Positions 1-9,485 are shown, counted from the stretch's first letter. The stretch: DNA of 52,078 nucleotides from Bacteroidaceae bacterium (GCA_024401115.1 JAKSLP010000017.1:1-52078), one strand, 5' to 3'. Notes: generated by a model not told the origin, from the sequence alone. A program made the numbers and translations.

Positions 1-240
1 ATCCCAAATGAGATTTAATTGAATTGTTTCTCATGTTTTGTTGATAAGGTTAATAATACATTATTTTTTAATAAACACTCGCTAAATCAGTATTGCAAAT
101 GCAATAACAAATTCAAATACAGGATTTTACCCTGTGTTTTTCATGTTTTGCAAAGTGAAGCTATCACTTTCCGAATTCAAAATTAGCAAATATTTAACTA
201 CTAACAAACATTTTCGAGCCTTTTTTTGGGGGGATTGTGC
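1..240. other. AT-rich intergenic left edge, no gene seen
   Basis: This is low-complexity AT-rich sequence before the terminator of the glucuronate operon. I find no credible reading frame and no convincing promoter on either strand. It may belong to the control region of a gene outside the window. Confidence 0.6.
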
Positions 241-275
241 AAAAAAAACACTGTGCGCGAACACAGCGTTTTTTT
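241..275 (-). terminator. Rho-independent terminator of the glucuronate operon
   Basis: Read on the minus strand, the arms ACGCTGTG and CACAGTGT pair with one G-U wobble around a short TTCGCG loop, preceded by an A run and followed by eight T. It lies about 80 bases after the uxaC stop. The A and T runs on both sides could let it work in both directions. Confidence 0.8.
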
Positions 276-355
276 AGTACGATTTAACAGTTTGCTTGTA
301 TTTTATTTGCATTTTTCAATACTATCCGTTTCAATCCTGCAAATATTCATTAATT

Positions 356-1759
356 TTAGAAACGGAAATATTGCTTCGCATTGTGATAGCAAATATCCTC
401 TACCATCTGCTCCAATCGGGTCATCTCCTGTACTGGAATAAGGCCCTTTTCCACATCGTCGCCCAACAGGTTGCACAGCACTCTGCGGAAATACTCGTGG
501 CGGGGATAACTGAGGAACGAGCGGGAATCGGTAAGCATACCTACAAAACGGCTCAGCAGTCCCTGCTCGGACAGGGCATTCATCTGTTTCTCCATACCGC
601 TCTTCTGGTCATTGAACCACCAACCGGAACCCAATTGCATCTTTCCCGGTATTTTTCCATCCTGGAAATTGGCAATCACCGCAGCCATAATGTCATTCTC
701 TACCGGATTGATATTATAAAGGATGGTCTTAGCCAATAAATCCTCACCGTCCAACTGGTTCAGGAAGGATACGATGGCATGGGCGGAGCGGAAGTCACCA
801 ATGGTATCGAATCCGGTATCAGGCCCCAGGCGCTTAAACATGCGGGTGTTGGTATTACGCAATGGTCCGAAATGGAACTGCTGCACCCAGCCCTTTCGGG
901 CATTCATACGGGCCAGTTCCAAAAGAATGTAAGTCTGCAAGGCCTCAACCGCCTCCTCACTTACAGCCTGGCCTGCCAACACCTGGGTATACCATTCATC
1001 CAACTGGTGTTTAGGAGCCACCCTCCAAGGGAACTGGCTCACACCATGGTCAGCGACGGAACAACCCTGTGCAGCAAAATAATCATGGCGGTTTTGCAAT
1101 GCCTGCAACAAATCATCCAGACACTTCACCTCCACCCCACTGGCATCTTGCAAATTTTGTACATATATATAATAGGTGTGAGGATCGCCCACCGCCATAG
1201 CTTTGTCCGGACGCCAAGCAGGCAACACCTTTACAACGAACCCACTCTCACGGATGGCACGGTGATGCTCCAGGGAATCGATAGGATCATCGGTGGTACA
1301 AACACACTCCACTCCATATTTCTGCATCAGATAGCGGGCAGAAAAAGAAGGGTCGGCAATCTGCTCGTTGCAAGCATCAAAAATCTTACGCGCTGTGGAA
1401 GGGTTCAGGACCTCATCAATGCCGAAAGCGGTCTTCAGCTCCAGATGTGTCCAATGATATAATGGATTACGCAAGGTGTAAGGAACGGTAGCCGCCCATT
1501 TCTCGAACTTTTCCCAATCGCTGGCCTTACCAGTGATATAATCCTCTGCCACACCGTTGGCACGCATGGCACGCCACTTATAATGGTCGCCACCCAACCA
1601 GAGTTCTGTTATACTGGCAAAGTGATGGTCGTCAGCCACCTGCTTGGGTGAAAGGTGACAATGGAAATCTATAATAGGCAGACGCTCTGCATGCTCGTGA
1701 TACAATTTTCGGGCAGTAGGGCTCTGCAACATAAAATCTTCGTGAATAAAAGGTTTCAT
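356..1759 (-). CDS. uxaC: Uronate isomerase (glucuronate isomerase)
   Basis: A 467-residue protein of normal UxaC length. It interconverts D-glucuronate and D-fructuronate (and galacturonate and tagaturonate), the first cytoplasmic step of hexuronate breakdown. The N-terminal IIDFHCHLSP motif (about residues 29-38) supplies the metal-binding HxH of this amidohydrolase-superfamily enzyme. The start overlaps the stop of the upstream transporter gene as ATGA, so translation is probably coupled. It is the last gene of the operon and is followed by a terminator. Family assignment is very secure; whether glucuronate or galacturonate is preferred is inferred from the neighbours uxuA and the SDR gene, which point to glucuronate. 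Confidence 0.95.
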   Translation of the reverse strand: MKPFIHEDFMLQSPTARKLYHEHAERLPIIDFHCHLSPKQVADDHHFASITELWLGGDHYKWRAMRANGVAEDYITGKASDWEKFEKWAATVPYTLRNPLYHWTHLELKTAFGIDEVLNPSTARKIFDACNEQIADPSFSARYLMQKYGVECVCTTDDPIDSLEHHRAIRESGFVVKVLPAWRPDKAMAVGDPHTYYIYVQNLQDASGVEVKCLDDLLQALQNRHDYFAAQGCSVADHGVSQFPWRVAPKHQLDEWYTQVLAGQAVSEEAVEALQTYILLELARMNARKGWVQQFHFGPLRNTNTRMFKRLGPDTGFDTIGDFRSAHAIVSFLNQLDGEDLLAKTILYNINPVENDIMAAVIANFQDGKIPGKMQLGSGWWFNDQKSGMEKQMNALSEQGLLSRFVGMLTDSRSFLSYPRHEYFRRVLCNLLGDDVEKGLIPVQEMTRLEQMVEDICYHNAKQYFRF

Positions 1760-3186
1760 AACTTAACAGGATTGTATTTAGGAACCAAGGTCTTTAAGAT
1801 AATCCATCCGCACAGATAAGCCACTGCGCAATAGCAGAAGATGATGAAATAACCAGCTGGCTTACCCTGCAAGCCCATGAAGGTCATCTGGGTGGCATCG
1901 GCATAATCGAACAACTGACCGGAAAACTTATTGATGGCAAATGAGCCAATACCGCCAGCCATACCGTTGATACCGGTAATCGTACCCACCAGACTCTTTG
2001 GGAACAAGTCACTGGCCACCGAGTACAAATTAGCAGACCATGACTGATGAGCTGCCGCTGCCAAGCCAATGATAATGATTGGGAACCAGTATGAATACGC
2101 ACCCAAAGGCTGAGCGAACAAAGCAAAAACAGGAATAACGGCAAAGACAGCCATGGCCTTCAGGCGGGAATCATACGCATTCTGTCCCGTGCGGTTCATA
2201 ATAATGGTAGGCAGTTTCCCACCCAGAATAGACAGCATGGTAATGGCGTACAATACAAAGATCAGCATCATGGCTACCGGGTTGTCCGAAGGCAATCCGT
2301 ATACATCAGAGATATAGGCAGGAGTCCAGAACAGGAAGAACCACCAAACACCGTCAGTAACCAGCTTTGCAAGGAAAATGGCCCAAGTCTGCGGATAGGT
2401 CAGTACCTTGGCCAATCCTACCTTAGGTCCTTCTGCCACTGGGGCTTCCGGTTCCTCGGTTGCATCCTGGTTAATATAAGCCAGTTCGGCCTCATTGACA
2501 TGCTTGCTCTCGGCCGGACGCTTATAGACAAACATCCAGAAACCCATCCAGACAAAGCCCAATGCACCGATGATGATGAAAGCCATTTCCCATCCGTTAC
2601 CCACGCCAATTGACTTGAAATATTTGGCCAACAACGGAATGCTCAATGGTGCAACCAATGCACCTACAGTAGAACCGGCATTCATGATGGAAGTGGCATA
2701 GGCACGGTCGCGCTTAGGGAAATACTCGGCAGTAACCTTGATGGCTGCAGGGAAGTTACCCGACTCGCCCACCGCCAGCACGATACGGGCAGCGATGAAG
2801 AAATACACACTGACCATGGCGATGGTGGATGCCAGGACACCGGTGGCATTCACCAGTTCCTCTGCTCCGCCCAAAGAAAGTGACCACTCAGTAGCATAAC
2901 CGCACAGGGCGTGCAAACAAGCACCAAGCGACCAGACGCCTATAGCAATCAGATAGCCTTTCTTGGTACCCATCCAATCAATGAAACGGCCAGAGAACAA
3001 GTTAGCAATCGCATATACGATACTGAAAACAGCAGCAATGTTACCGTAATCGGTATCGGTCCAATGAAACTCGGGCGCAATAAAGTCCTTCCATGTCAGT
3101 GACAACACCTGACGGTCCAGATAGTTGACCGTAGTGGCACAGAACAGCAGAAGGCAGATAATCCAACGGAAGTTTGTCTTTTTCAT
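1756..3186 (-). CDS. exuT: MFS hexuronate transporter (ExuT-like, ACS family)
   Basis: A 476-residue major facilitator protein with about 12 hydrophobic segments. The N terminus is a membrane helix followed by NYLDRQVLS, typical of the anion:cation symporter family that includes ExuT and UhpT-like carriers. It probably imports glucuronate with protons across the inner membrane. It lies between the KDPG aldolase gene (18-base gap) and uxaC (4-base overlap), which supports hexuronate as substrate. The family is clear; the substrate is inferred from the operon. Confidence 0.87.
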   Translation of the reverse strand: MKKTNFRWIICLLLFCATTVNYLDRQVLSLTWKDFIAPEFHWTDTDYGNIAAVFSIVYAIANLFSGRFIDWMGTKKGYLIAIGVWSLGACLHALCGYATEWSLSLGGAEELVNATGVLASTIAMVSVYFFIAARIVLAVGESGNFPAAIKVTAEYFPKRDRAYATSIMNAGSTVGALVAPLSIPLLAKYFKSIGVGNGWEMAFIIIGALGFVWMGFWMFVYKRPAESKHVNEAELAYINQDATEEPEAPVAEGPKVGLAKVLTYPQTWAIFLAKLVTDGVWWFFLFWTPAYISDVYGLPSDNPVAMMLIFVLYAITMLSILGGKLPTIIMNRTGQNAYDSRLKAMAVFAVIPVFALFAQPLGAYSYWFPIIIIGLAAAAHQSWSANLYSVASDLFPKSLVGTITGINGMAGGIGSFAINKFSGQLFDYADATQMTFMGLQGKPAGYFIIFCYCAVAYLCGWIILKTLVPKYNPVKL

Positions 3187-3204
3187 AGGTATTTTGGTCG
3201 TATT

Positions 3205-3867
3205 TTATAATTCCTTAATGATAGCTAAAGCCTCGGCACACTTATCGGTCACATATTGCCAGTCACCGGCAGCCACCTTATCCTTAGGGAACAGCTTTGA
3301 GCCCATGCCCACGCTGTACACACCGGCCTTGAACCAACCGGTCAGGTTCTCGGCATTAGGCTCAACACCACCGGTAACCATCAGTTTAGTCCATGGCATA
3401 GGAGCCAACAAGCCCTTTACGAACTTAGGTCCCAGCACATCACCAGGGAACACCTTAATCAGATCGCATCCAGCCTCCATGGCAAAACCCACCTCGGAAA
3501 CAGTACCGCATCCCGGCACATAAGGAACACCACGGCGGTTGCATACCTTGGCAATCTCGGGATTAAACAATGGGCCTACCACAAAACAGGCACCCAACTG
3601 CATATAAAGAGAGGCTGTTCCCGGCTCAACCACAGAGCCTACGCCCACAGCCATCTCCGGGCACTCCACGGCAGCAAACTTAACCACCTGAGCAAACACT
3701 TCCTGGGCAAAATCGCCACGGTTAGTAAACTCGAAAGCACGGACACCACCGTCATAACATGCCTTCAACACTTTCTTTGCTATCTCTGCATCAGCGTGAT
3801 AGAATACAGGAACCATAGGAGCGGCTCCGATTTTCTGCATCACGCTCAACTTATCAAACTTTGCCAT
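3205..3867 (-). CDS. eda: 2-dehydro-3-deoxyphosphogluconate (KDPG) aldolase
   Basis: A 220-residue class I aldolase that splits KDPG into pyruvate and glyceraldehyde 3-phosphate, the final step of the hexuronate branch. The Schiff-base lysine lies in LIKVFPGD (Lys138) and the general acid/base in FEFTNR (Glu46), both in the expected places of the (beta/alpha)8 fold. Some homologues also accept 4-hydroxy-2-oxoglutarate. It follows kdgK, which makes its substrate, after a 64-base gap. Confidence 0.93.
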   Translation of the reverse strand: MAKFDKLSVMQKIGAAPMVPVFYHADAEIAKKVLKACYDGGVRAFEFTNRGDFAQEVFAQVVKFAAVECPEMAVGVGSVVEPGTASLYMQLGACFVVGPLFNPEIAKVCNRRGVPYVPGCGTVSEVGFAMEAGCDLIKVFPGDVLGPKFVKGLLAPMPWTKLMVTGGVEPNAENLTGWFKAGVYSVGMGSKLFPKDKVAAGDWQYVTDKCAEALAIIKEL

Positions 3868-3931
3868 ATTTCTTCATTCTGTCCTCCACCAGATCCTTCG
3901 CTATGCTCAGGTTGAAAGGAGGGGGATGTTT

Positions 3932-4954
3932 TTATCTTTGTACTCGTCCGTTCGCGCTTCCTCCAGCCAGAGCTTCCACCTCAGCTTCAGAAACCAAATT
4001 AAAATCACCATTAATGGTATGCTTCAGAGCAGAAGCAGCCACAGCAAATTCCAGGGCCTCACCCTGATTTGCCTTAGTCAGCAAGCCGTGAATCAAGCCG
4101 CCAGAGAAAGAATCACCACCACCAACACGATCAATAATAGGATCGATGTCATAGCGTTTGGACTGATAGAATTCCTTTCCATCATAAATCAGGGCCTTCC
4201 ACCCGTTATGAGTAGCAGAGAAAGATTCACGCAAGGTAGACACTACATACTTGAAACCAAACTCCTCTTTCATCTGTTTGAAGATACCCTCATATCCGGC
4301 AGCATCCGTCTGGCCGCCCTCAACATCGGCATCCGGCTTAAAGCCCAGGCAAAGTTCAGCGTCCTCTTCATTGCCGATACACACATCTACGTATTTCATT
4401 AATGGGCGCATGATGCTGATAGCCTTTTCCGAAGTCCATAATTTCTTTCGGAAGTTCAAGTCAACTGATACGGTCACACCGTGACGCTTGGCAGCCTCGC
4501 AAGCCAGACGGGTCAATTCGGCAGCCTTATCTGAAATGGCAGGAGTGATACCGCTCCAGTGGAACCAATCAGCACCTTCCATGATAGCATCAAAATCAAA
4601 ATCCTCAGGAACAGCCTCAGCAATAGCCGAATGTGCACGGTCATAAATCACCTTTGAAGGGCGCATGCTGGCACCGGTCTCTGCATAATACAAACCAATA
4701 CGGTCACCACCACGCACAATGTATCGGGTATCTACCCCATAGCAGCGGAGCGCATTTACTGCAATCTGTCCAATCTCATGCTTAGGCAATTTGGTCACCA
4801 GATAAGCCTCATGTCCATAGTTGGCGCAACTGATAGCCACGTTAGCCTCGCCACCTCCAGGAATGATCCGGAAACTGTCTGTCTGGATAAAGCGGTCGTT
4901 ACCCTCAGGGGAAAGGCGAAGCATAATCTCGCCCAATGTTATAATCTTAGCCAT
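3932..4954 (-). CDS. kdgK: 2-dehydro-3-deoxygluconokinase (PfkB family)
   Basis: A 340-residue ribokinase/PfkB sugar kinase that phosphorylates KDG to KDPG with ATP. It has the N-terminal glycine-rich signature (PGGGEANVA) and the C-terminal GGGDSFSGGL motif containing the catalytic aspartate and anion hole, as expected for the fold. It sits 16 bases after uxuA, which makes KDG, and upstream of the aldolase that uses KDPG. The gene order therefore follows the pathway. Confidence 0.92.
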   Translation of the reverse strand: MAKIITLGEIMLRLSPEGNDRFIQTDSFRIIPGGGEANVAISCANYGHEAYLVTKLPKHEIGQIAVNALRCYGVDTRYIVRGGDRIGLYYAETGASMRPSKVIYDRAHSAIAEAVPEDFDFDAIMEGADWFHWSGITPAISDKAAELTRLACEAAKRHGVTVSVDLNFRKKLWTSEKAISIMRPLMKYVDVCIGNEEDAELCLGFKPDADVEGGQTDAAGYEGIFKQMKEEFGFKYVVSTLRESFSATHNGWKALIYDGKEFYQSKRYDIDPIIDRVGGGDSFSGGLIHGLLTKANQGEALEFAVAASALKHTINGDFNLVSEAEVEALAGGSANGRVQR

Positions 4955-4970
4955 AATTTATATGTTCTAT

Positions 4971-6149
4971 TTATTTCGCAAATAATGTTCTAGCAATACC
5001 CAATTCCATGCCTCGGATCTCGGCCAATTCTCTCATACGCCCCAGGCAGGTATAACCTGGATTGGTCTTCTTTCCGTTCAAGTCATCGATAATCTGATGA
5101 CCGTGATCAGGACGCAACGGAATAGAGCACTGACGCTGCTGCTCCACTTCCAGCATAGCCTTCAGAAACTCATAGGTATCCAAATCGCCCTCGAAAGTCC
5201 ACTTCTCATAGAAGTCACCCTCCACGGTCTGGGAAACAGCACGCAGATGCACAAAATTAATGCGGTCGCCAAAACGACGCATCATGCCCACCAAGTCATG
5301 CTTTCCTGCGCCACCGAAACTGCCGGTACAAAGACACAGGCCGTTGCTCTTGTTAGGCACAGCATCAATAATTTGCTGGAAGTCCTCGGCTGATGACAGA
5401 ATTCGTGGCAAGCCTAAGATAGGCATAGGAGGATCATCCGGATGAATGACCATATATACGCCAGCCTCATCGGCCACCGGACAAACCTGAGACAGGAAAT
5501 AGATGAGATTTGCACGCAGGCGGTTGGCATCGATATCCTTATAACGGTCCAATTCTCCCTGGAACTGGTCGAGCGTGAAACTCTCCTCAGAGCCCGGAAG
5601 TCCGGCAATCATGGTACGGGTAAGCGTATAAATCTCCTGCTCGTCCATTTGCTCAAAGCGGGCTTTAGCCTTAGCCATCTGCTCTGGGGTATATGCTTTT
5701 TCGGCACCCGGACGTTTCAGGATGAACAAGTCAAACGCCATGAAAGCAGCCATCTCAAACATCAGTCCGTGGCTACCATCGGGAAACACATAATCCAGAT
5801 TGGTACGGGTCCAATCCAATACCGGCATGAAGTTATAGGTAACCATGTGGATGCCACAGGCACCCAGATTGCGGATACTCTGCTTATAGTTCTCAATATA
5901 CTGCTGGTAGTTGCCCTCCTGAGTCTTGATATGCTCATGAACCGGCACACTCTCCACACCACTCCATACCAGACCTGCCTCCTCAATCTGCTGCTTACGC
6001 TTCATGATCTCCTCAACGGTCCATACTTCACCGTTAGGTACATGATGCAGGGCTGTAATTACACCAGAGCAACCGGCCTGACGGATATCACTAAGGCTGA
6101 CAGGGTCGTTAGGACCATACCAGCGAAAAGTCTGTTCACACAAATACAT
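4971..6149 (-). CDS. uxuA: Mannonate dehydratase
   Basis: A 392-residue UxuA that dehydrates D-mannonate to 2-keto-3-deoxygluconate. Typical features are the start [13 protein letters not shown], the [12 protein letters not shown] segment and the metal-binding region near VIHPDDPP and LCTGSFGG; the family is a xylose-isomerase-like TIM barrel using a divalent metal. It is 11 bases after the SDR gene that supplies mannonate. Confidence 0.95.
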   Translation of the reverse strand: MYLCEQTFRWYGPNDPVSLSDIRQAGCSGVITALHHVPNGEVWTVEEIMKRKQQIEEAGLVWSGVESVPVHEHIKTQEGNYQQYIENYKQSIRNLGACGIHMVTYNFMPVLDWTRTNLDYVFPDGSHGLMFEMAAFMAFDLFILKRPGAEKAYTPEQMAKAKARFEQMDEQEIYTLTRTMIAGLPGSEESFTLDQFQGELDRYKDIDANRLRANLIYFLSQVCPVADEAGVYMVIHPDDPPMPILGLPRILSSAEDFQQIIDAVPNKSNGLCLCTGSFGGAGKHDLVGMMRRFGDRINFVHLRAVSQTVEGDFYEKWTFEGDLDTYEFLKAMLEVEQQRQCSIPLRPDHGHQIIDDLNGKKTNPGYTCLGRMRELAEIRGMELGIARTLFAK

Positions 6150-6160
6150 ACTTCAAAGCG

Positions 6161-6970
6161 TTAAATACTGAATGCGTCAAAACCTCCATCCACAATAGAC
6201 AAGGCACCGGTCACGAAACTGCTGGCATCGCTGATCAGGTAATGAATGGTACCGAACAACTCCTCAGGCTCAGCAAAGCGTCCCATAGGAGTGTGAGCGA
6301 TGATGGACTGACCACGGGCGGTAAGAGAACCGTCAGGATTGGTCAGCAATGCACGGTTCTGGTTGGTCAACAGAAAACCGGGAACAATGGCATTCATACG
6401 GATTTCCGGACTGAATTTGGTAGCCAGTTCAGTGGCCATGTAACGGGTATAGTTTGCAATGGCAGCCTTTGCAGAACCGTAACCCACCACTCGGGTCAAT
6501 GGGCGCAAAGCCGACTCACTGCAGAAATTCACAATCACACCCTTTTTCTTCTCAGCCATAACAGGCAAGAAAACCTGTGTAGGCAGAATGGTACCGAACA
6601 AGTTCAGATCCACCACTTGGCGGAAAGCATCTACACTCAAATCCAGGAATGACTTATCGGGAGCGATTGTGGCACCCGACATGTTACCGCCTGCGGCATT
6701 CAGGAGCACATCAATGGTGCCATAAGCCTTCAGGATATCCTCGCGGTTCTGCTCCAGCATCTCCTTGTTCATCACATCGGTCTTCAAATACAGGGCATCG
6801 CCTTTCTGCTTCAGTTCTGCCTCCAAAGCCTTGCCCTGATCATCCTTACGGGCCAAGAGAACCACCTTGGCACCATTCTCTACCAGATAGCCGGCAATGT
6901 TCCGGCCCAAGATACCACATGCACCGGTCAAGACAACTACCTTGCCGGTTATATCAAAATAATTTTTCAT
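6161..6970 (-). CDS. uxuB: SDR-family fructuronate reductase (D-mannonate oxidoreductase)
   Basis: A 269-residue short-chain dehydrogenase with the Rossmann signature TGACGILG near the N terminus, the NAAGGN motif and the catalytic YGSAK. It probably reduces D-fructuronate to D-mannonate with NAD(P)H. The classical enterobacterial UxuB belongs to the unrelated mannitol-dehydrogenase family, so this is the alternative SDR type, as in Bacillus YjmF. It is the first gene of the operon, directly before uxuA. The SDR family is certain; the substrate is inferred from position. Confidence 0.85.
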   Translation of the reverse strand: MKNYFDITGKVVVLTGACGILGRNIAGYLVENGAKVVLLARKDDQGKALEAELKQKGDALYLKTDVMNKEMLEQNREDILKAYGTIDVLLNAAGGNMSGATIAPDKSFLDLSVDAFRQVVDLNLFGTILPTQVFLPVMAEKKKGVIVNFCSESALRPLTRVVGYGSAKAAIANYTRYMATELATKFSPEIRMNAIVPGFLLTNQNRALLTNPDGSLTARGQSIIAHTPMGRFAEPEELFGTIHYLISDASSFVTGALSIVDGGFDAFSI

Positions 6971-6996
6971 TCTATTAAGGTTAATATCCGTGCTTG

Positions 6997-7028
6997 CAAA
7001 GATAATGAATTAATACATCAATAGAAAA
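6997..7028 (-). promoter_or_regulatory. Promoter of the glucuronate operon
   Basis: On the minus strand a perfect Bacteroidetes -7 box TATCTTTG (6997-7004) lies 20 bases from a TTTT element (7025-7028) replacing the TTTG -33 box. It sits about 27 bases before the SDR start codon and faces the six-gene operon. Confidence 0.75.
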
Positions 7029-7121
7029 TAAATACACCTTAATTATTAAGATAGCCGACTACCACTGTTAATCGTTGTTAATTATCAAGTACTATGTGAT
7101 ACAAGGTACCAATATTATGCC

Positions 7122-7129
7122 TACATTTG
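7122..7129 (+). promoter_or_regulatory. -7 promoter box for the PadR operon
   Basis: TACATTTG matches TAnnTTTG. Transcription would begin near 7137, which rules out the upstream in-frame start candidates and selects the ATG at 7156. No good -33 TTTG is visible at the right distance. Confidence 0.6.
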
Positions 7130-7155
7130 TGCCATACAAAGAAAAAGAAAAAAAA

Positions 7156-7503
7156 ATGAACGTAGACAACATCAAATCACAAATGCGCAAAGGCATGCTG
7201 GAATACTGCATCCTGTTGCTGCTGCATCAGCAAGAGGCCTACGCATCAGACATTATCGTCCGTCTGAAGGAGGCCAGTCTGATAGTCGTAGAAGGGACAC
7301 TGTACCCCCTGCTTACCCGATTGAAAAACGACGGGTTGCTGAAATACGAATGGGTGGAGTCAACCCAGGGACCGCCCCGCAAGTATTACGCACTGACCCC
7401 GGATGGCGAGAAATTCCTAAGCGAACTGGAAGGAGCCTGGGACCAGTTATCAGAGACCATATTTTTCTTACGTAACAATAGAAAAAAATTATTACCACTA
7501 TGA
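7156..7503 (+). CDS. PadR-family transcriptional regulator
   Basis: A 115-residue winged-helix protein with the PadR N-terminal domain: a KGMLEYCILLLLHQ helix, then the recognition region and wing with GTLYPLLTRLKNDGLL and the conserved PPRKYYALTPDG. The start at 7156 is chosen because it follows the predicted transcription start and an A-rich leader, and it gives the standard family length; the frame is open further upstream but there is no homologous sequence there. Its stop overlaps the start of the PspC gene (ATGA), so the two are coupled. In the family, such small PadR proteins often repress their own operon in response to membrane stress or drugs; that role is inferred here. Confidence 0.9.
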   Translation: MNVDNIKSQMRKGMLEYCILLLLHQQEAYASDIIVRLKEASLIVVEGTLYPLLTRLKNDGLLKYEWVESTQGPPRKYYALTPDGEKFLSELEGAWDQLSETIFFLRNNRKKLLPL

Positions 7504-8597
7504 TTAAGACATTGACCGTAAATATTGGCGGTATGGTATATACCATCGATGAGGATGCATACCAGTTGCTAGACACTTATCTGAGCAATTTGAAAAAGCA
7601 TTTTGCCCACGAAGAGAGTGCTGATGAGATTCTGGAAGACATGGAACAACGCATGGGCGAGCTGTTCAGTGAGCGCATTGAGAGCAAGAATCAGATTATC
7701 ACTTTGAAAGATGTAGAGGTTGTGATCAAACTGATGGGACAGCCAGAGGATTTTCAAGAAGGAGAAACCGCAGGCAACTCCAGCAATGCTCAAGAGAAGA
7801 AACAGGAAAACACCAATACAGCCAAGGAGAAAGGCGACCGACGACTGTTCCGTGACCCGGACAATAAGGTATTGGGAGGAGTGCTGGCAGGAATTGCCCA
7901 TTACTACGATTTAGATGTGACATTGGTACGATTGGGATTCGTGGTATGTGGCGCCATCTTACTTCATGTGGGTATTCTCTCCCTGCTGATTCTTTACATG
8001 ATCGGCTGGGCTGTAATTCCAGAAGCTTCGGATGCCGCAGATCGCCTGGCTATGCACGGAGAGAAGATCAATGTGGAGAACATTGGCAAGACCGTTACCG
8101 ACGGCTTTGAGAAAGCCAGCAATTTTGTAAAGGACCCTAAAACTCAAAGCAGCGCTAAGCGTTTTGGCGAAGGACTGGTCAATTTCATGGGCGTATGCGC
8201 AAAGATACTGCTGGTTCTGATTGCTATTGCCTTTGCACCGGTAGCATTCGGTCTGATAATGGCTTGCTTTGGTCTGGTAGCAGGAGGATTGGGATTACTG
8301 GCAGCCACCCCGGCTATCATGTCTGAGATTTTCCCGGTGTTGGTTGATGAATTCCCTCTATTAAATGACGGTCTGCTGTTCACACAGCATCCGGTATTGA
8401 TCTGGGCACTGGCCATTGGTGGCATCTTGGTAGCAATCCTGCCTCTGTTTGCACTCATCCACATGCTGTTCTACTATTTTGGCAACATCAAGCCAATAGG
8501 TGTAAACACCCGCATCGCACTGATTATCATCTGGTTTATTGCCTTGTTCACCGTTATCGGCTGTGGAAGCAGCCTGGGTTTCATCCTCGCTCAGTAA
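7500..8597 (+). CDS. PspC-domain membrane protein
   Basis: A 365-residue inner-membrane protein. The N-terminal 85 residues form a soluble segment (MIKTLTVNIGGMVYTID, then a helical EDMEQRMGELFSERI stretch) of the kind found in PadR-linked membrane proteins. The PspC domain follows at roughly 112-175 (RLFRDPDNKVLGGVLAGIAHY plus a hydrophobic pair), and at least four further membrane segments fill the C-terminal half. PspC proteins belong to envelope-stress responses. Its coupling to PadR suggests a membrane-state sensing unit. The function is inferred; the domain call is secure. Confidence 0.85.
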   Translation: MIKTLTVNIGGMVYTIDEDAYQLLDTYLSNLKKHFAHEESADEILEDMEQRMGELFSERIESKNQIITLKDVEVVIKLMGQPEDFQEGETAGNSSNAQEKKQENTNTAKEKGDRRLFRDPDNKVLGGVLAGIAHYYDLDVTLVRLGFVVCGAILLHVGILSLLILYMIGWAVIPEASDAADRLAMHGEKINVENIGKTVTDGFEKASNFVKDPKTQSSAKRFGEGLVNFMGVCAKILLVLIAIAFAPVAFGLIMACFGLVAGGLGLLAATPAIMSEIFPVLVDEFPLLNDGLLFTQHPVLIWALAIGGILVAILPLFALIHMLFYYFGNIKPIGVNTRIALIIIWFIALFTVIGCGSSLGFILAQ

Positions 8598-8604
8598 TGC
8601 AGAT

Positions 8605-8910
8605 ATGGACATCCGTGAAGTGGTGAAAACCTGCCCATCCATCACCGAGTTTCAACGCAAGGTGTACCTGGAGCTTCTGAATGTTCCTACCGGCCAGACC
8701 ATTACCTATGGTGAACTGGCCAAGCGGATAGGTTGCCGGAGTGCCCAGGCGGTAGGCCAAGCCTTAAAACGCAACCCGTTTGCACCCGATGTTCCCTGCC
8801 ACAGAGTGATAGCCTCGGACGGCTCGATGTGCGGATTCAACGGGCATCGGGAAGGTGAACAGATAGAGAAGAAAAAAAGACTCCTTCGGGAAGAAGGAGC
8901 CTTATCTTAA
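8605..8910 (+). CDS. Minimal MGMT-like DNA alkyltransferase domain protein
   Basis: A 101-residue protein consisting only of the C-terminal DNA-binding and active-site domain of O6-alkylguanine-DNA alkyltransferases. It has the helix-turn-helix region (TYGELAKRIGCRSAQAVGQAL) and the active-site PCHRV motif (residues 64-68, Cys65), so it keeps the alkyl-accepting cysteine that alkyltransferase-like (ATL) proteins lack. The N-terminal MGMT domain is absent. The ATG at 8605 is chosen because the open frame further upstream lies inside the PspC gene. It starts 7 bases after pspC, suggesting one transcript. It could repair methylated bases or flag them for other repair systems. Confidence 0.82.
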   Translation: MDIREVVKTCPSITEFQRKVYLELLNVPTGQTITYGELAKRIGCRSAQAVGQALKRNPFAPDVPCHRVIASDGSMCGFNGHREGEQIEKKKRLLREEGALS

Positions 8911-8943
8911 AAAAATGGCGGAATCTTAGTTCCGTCATTTTTT
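8909..8943. terminator. Bidirectional terminator between MGMT-like gene and rubrerythrin
   Basis: The arms AAATGGCGGAA and TTCCGTCATTT pair with one G-U wobble and have A and T runs outside, between two convergent genes. A second stem (CTCCTTC and GAAGGAG, 8881-8899) lies just before it at the end of the MGMT-like frame. Confidence 0.8.
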
Positions 8944-8945
8944 CA

Positions 8946-9485
8946 TTAATAGTTATTTGCCTTCAGCTGGAAATATGCCTTTGGATGGTTGCAAACAGGG
9001 CAAGACTCTGGAGCCTCCTTACCTACATGAACGTGACCACAGTTGCGGCACTGCCAAATGCATTCACCCTCGCGGCTGAACACCAGCTTACCCTGAACAT
9101 TAGCCAACAGCTTCTTGTAACGCTCCTCATGCTCCTTCTCAATAGCAGCAACACCCTCGAACAGGTCAGCAATCTCATCGAAACCCTCCTCGCGAGCCTC
9201 CTTGGCCATCTGAGGATACATATCTGTCCACTCGTCAAACTCTCCTGCAGCTGCATCGATCAGGTTCTCTTCAGTTGAACCAATACCATGGAACAACTTG
9301 AACCACATTTTAGCGTGCTCCTTCTCCTGAGCTGCGGTCTCCTCGAACATAGCAGCAATCTGCTCAAAACCTTCCTTCTTAGCCTTAGAAGCATAATAGT
9401 TGTACTTGTTACGTGCCTGACTCTCACCAGCAAATGCAGCCATCAAATTAGCCTCTGTCTTTGTACCTTTTAATTCCTTTGCCAT
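8946..9485 (-). CDS. rbr: Rubrerythrin
   Basis: A 179-residue rubrerythrin, which reduces hydrogen peroxide in anaerobes with electrons from NADH or rubredoxin. The N-terminal ferritin-like domain shows the iron-binding helices ([39 protein letters not shown]). The C-terminal rubredoxin-like domain carries CRNCG and CPVC. The length is normal. It is a single gene with its own promoter and stands back to back with a flavoprotein gene. Confidence 0.95.
   Translation of the reverse strand: MAKELKGTKTEANLMAAFAGESQARNKYNYYASKAKKEGFEQIAAMFEETAAQEKEHAKMWFKLFHGIGSTEENLIDAAAGEFDEWTDMYPQMAKEAREEGFDEIADLFEGVAAIEKEHEERYKKLLANVQGKLVFSREGECIWQCRNCGHVHVGKEAPESCPVCNHPKAYFQLKANNY

Noticed and set aside
779..1462. 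227-codon open frame on the plus strand inside uxaC
   Set aside because: It is entirely antisense to a well-conserved enzyme gene, its translation looks like no protein, and there is no promoter box before it.
3933..3940. TATCTTTG on the plus strand at the end of kdgK
   Set aside because: It matches the -7 consensus but no plus-strand gene follows, and the bases are explained by the last kdgK codons.
5442..6164. 240-codon open frame on the plus strand over uxuA
   Set aside because: It is antisense to uxuA, its composition is that of a shadow frame, and there is no leader or conserved motif.
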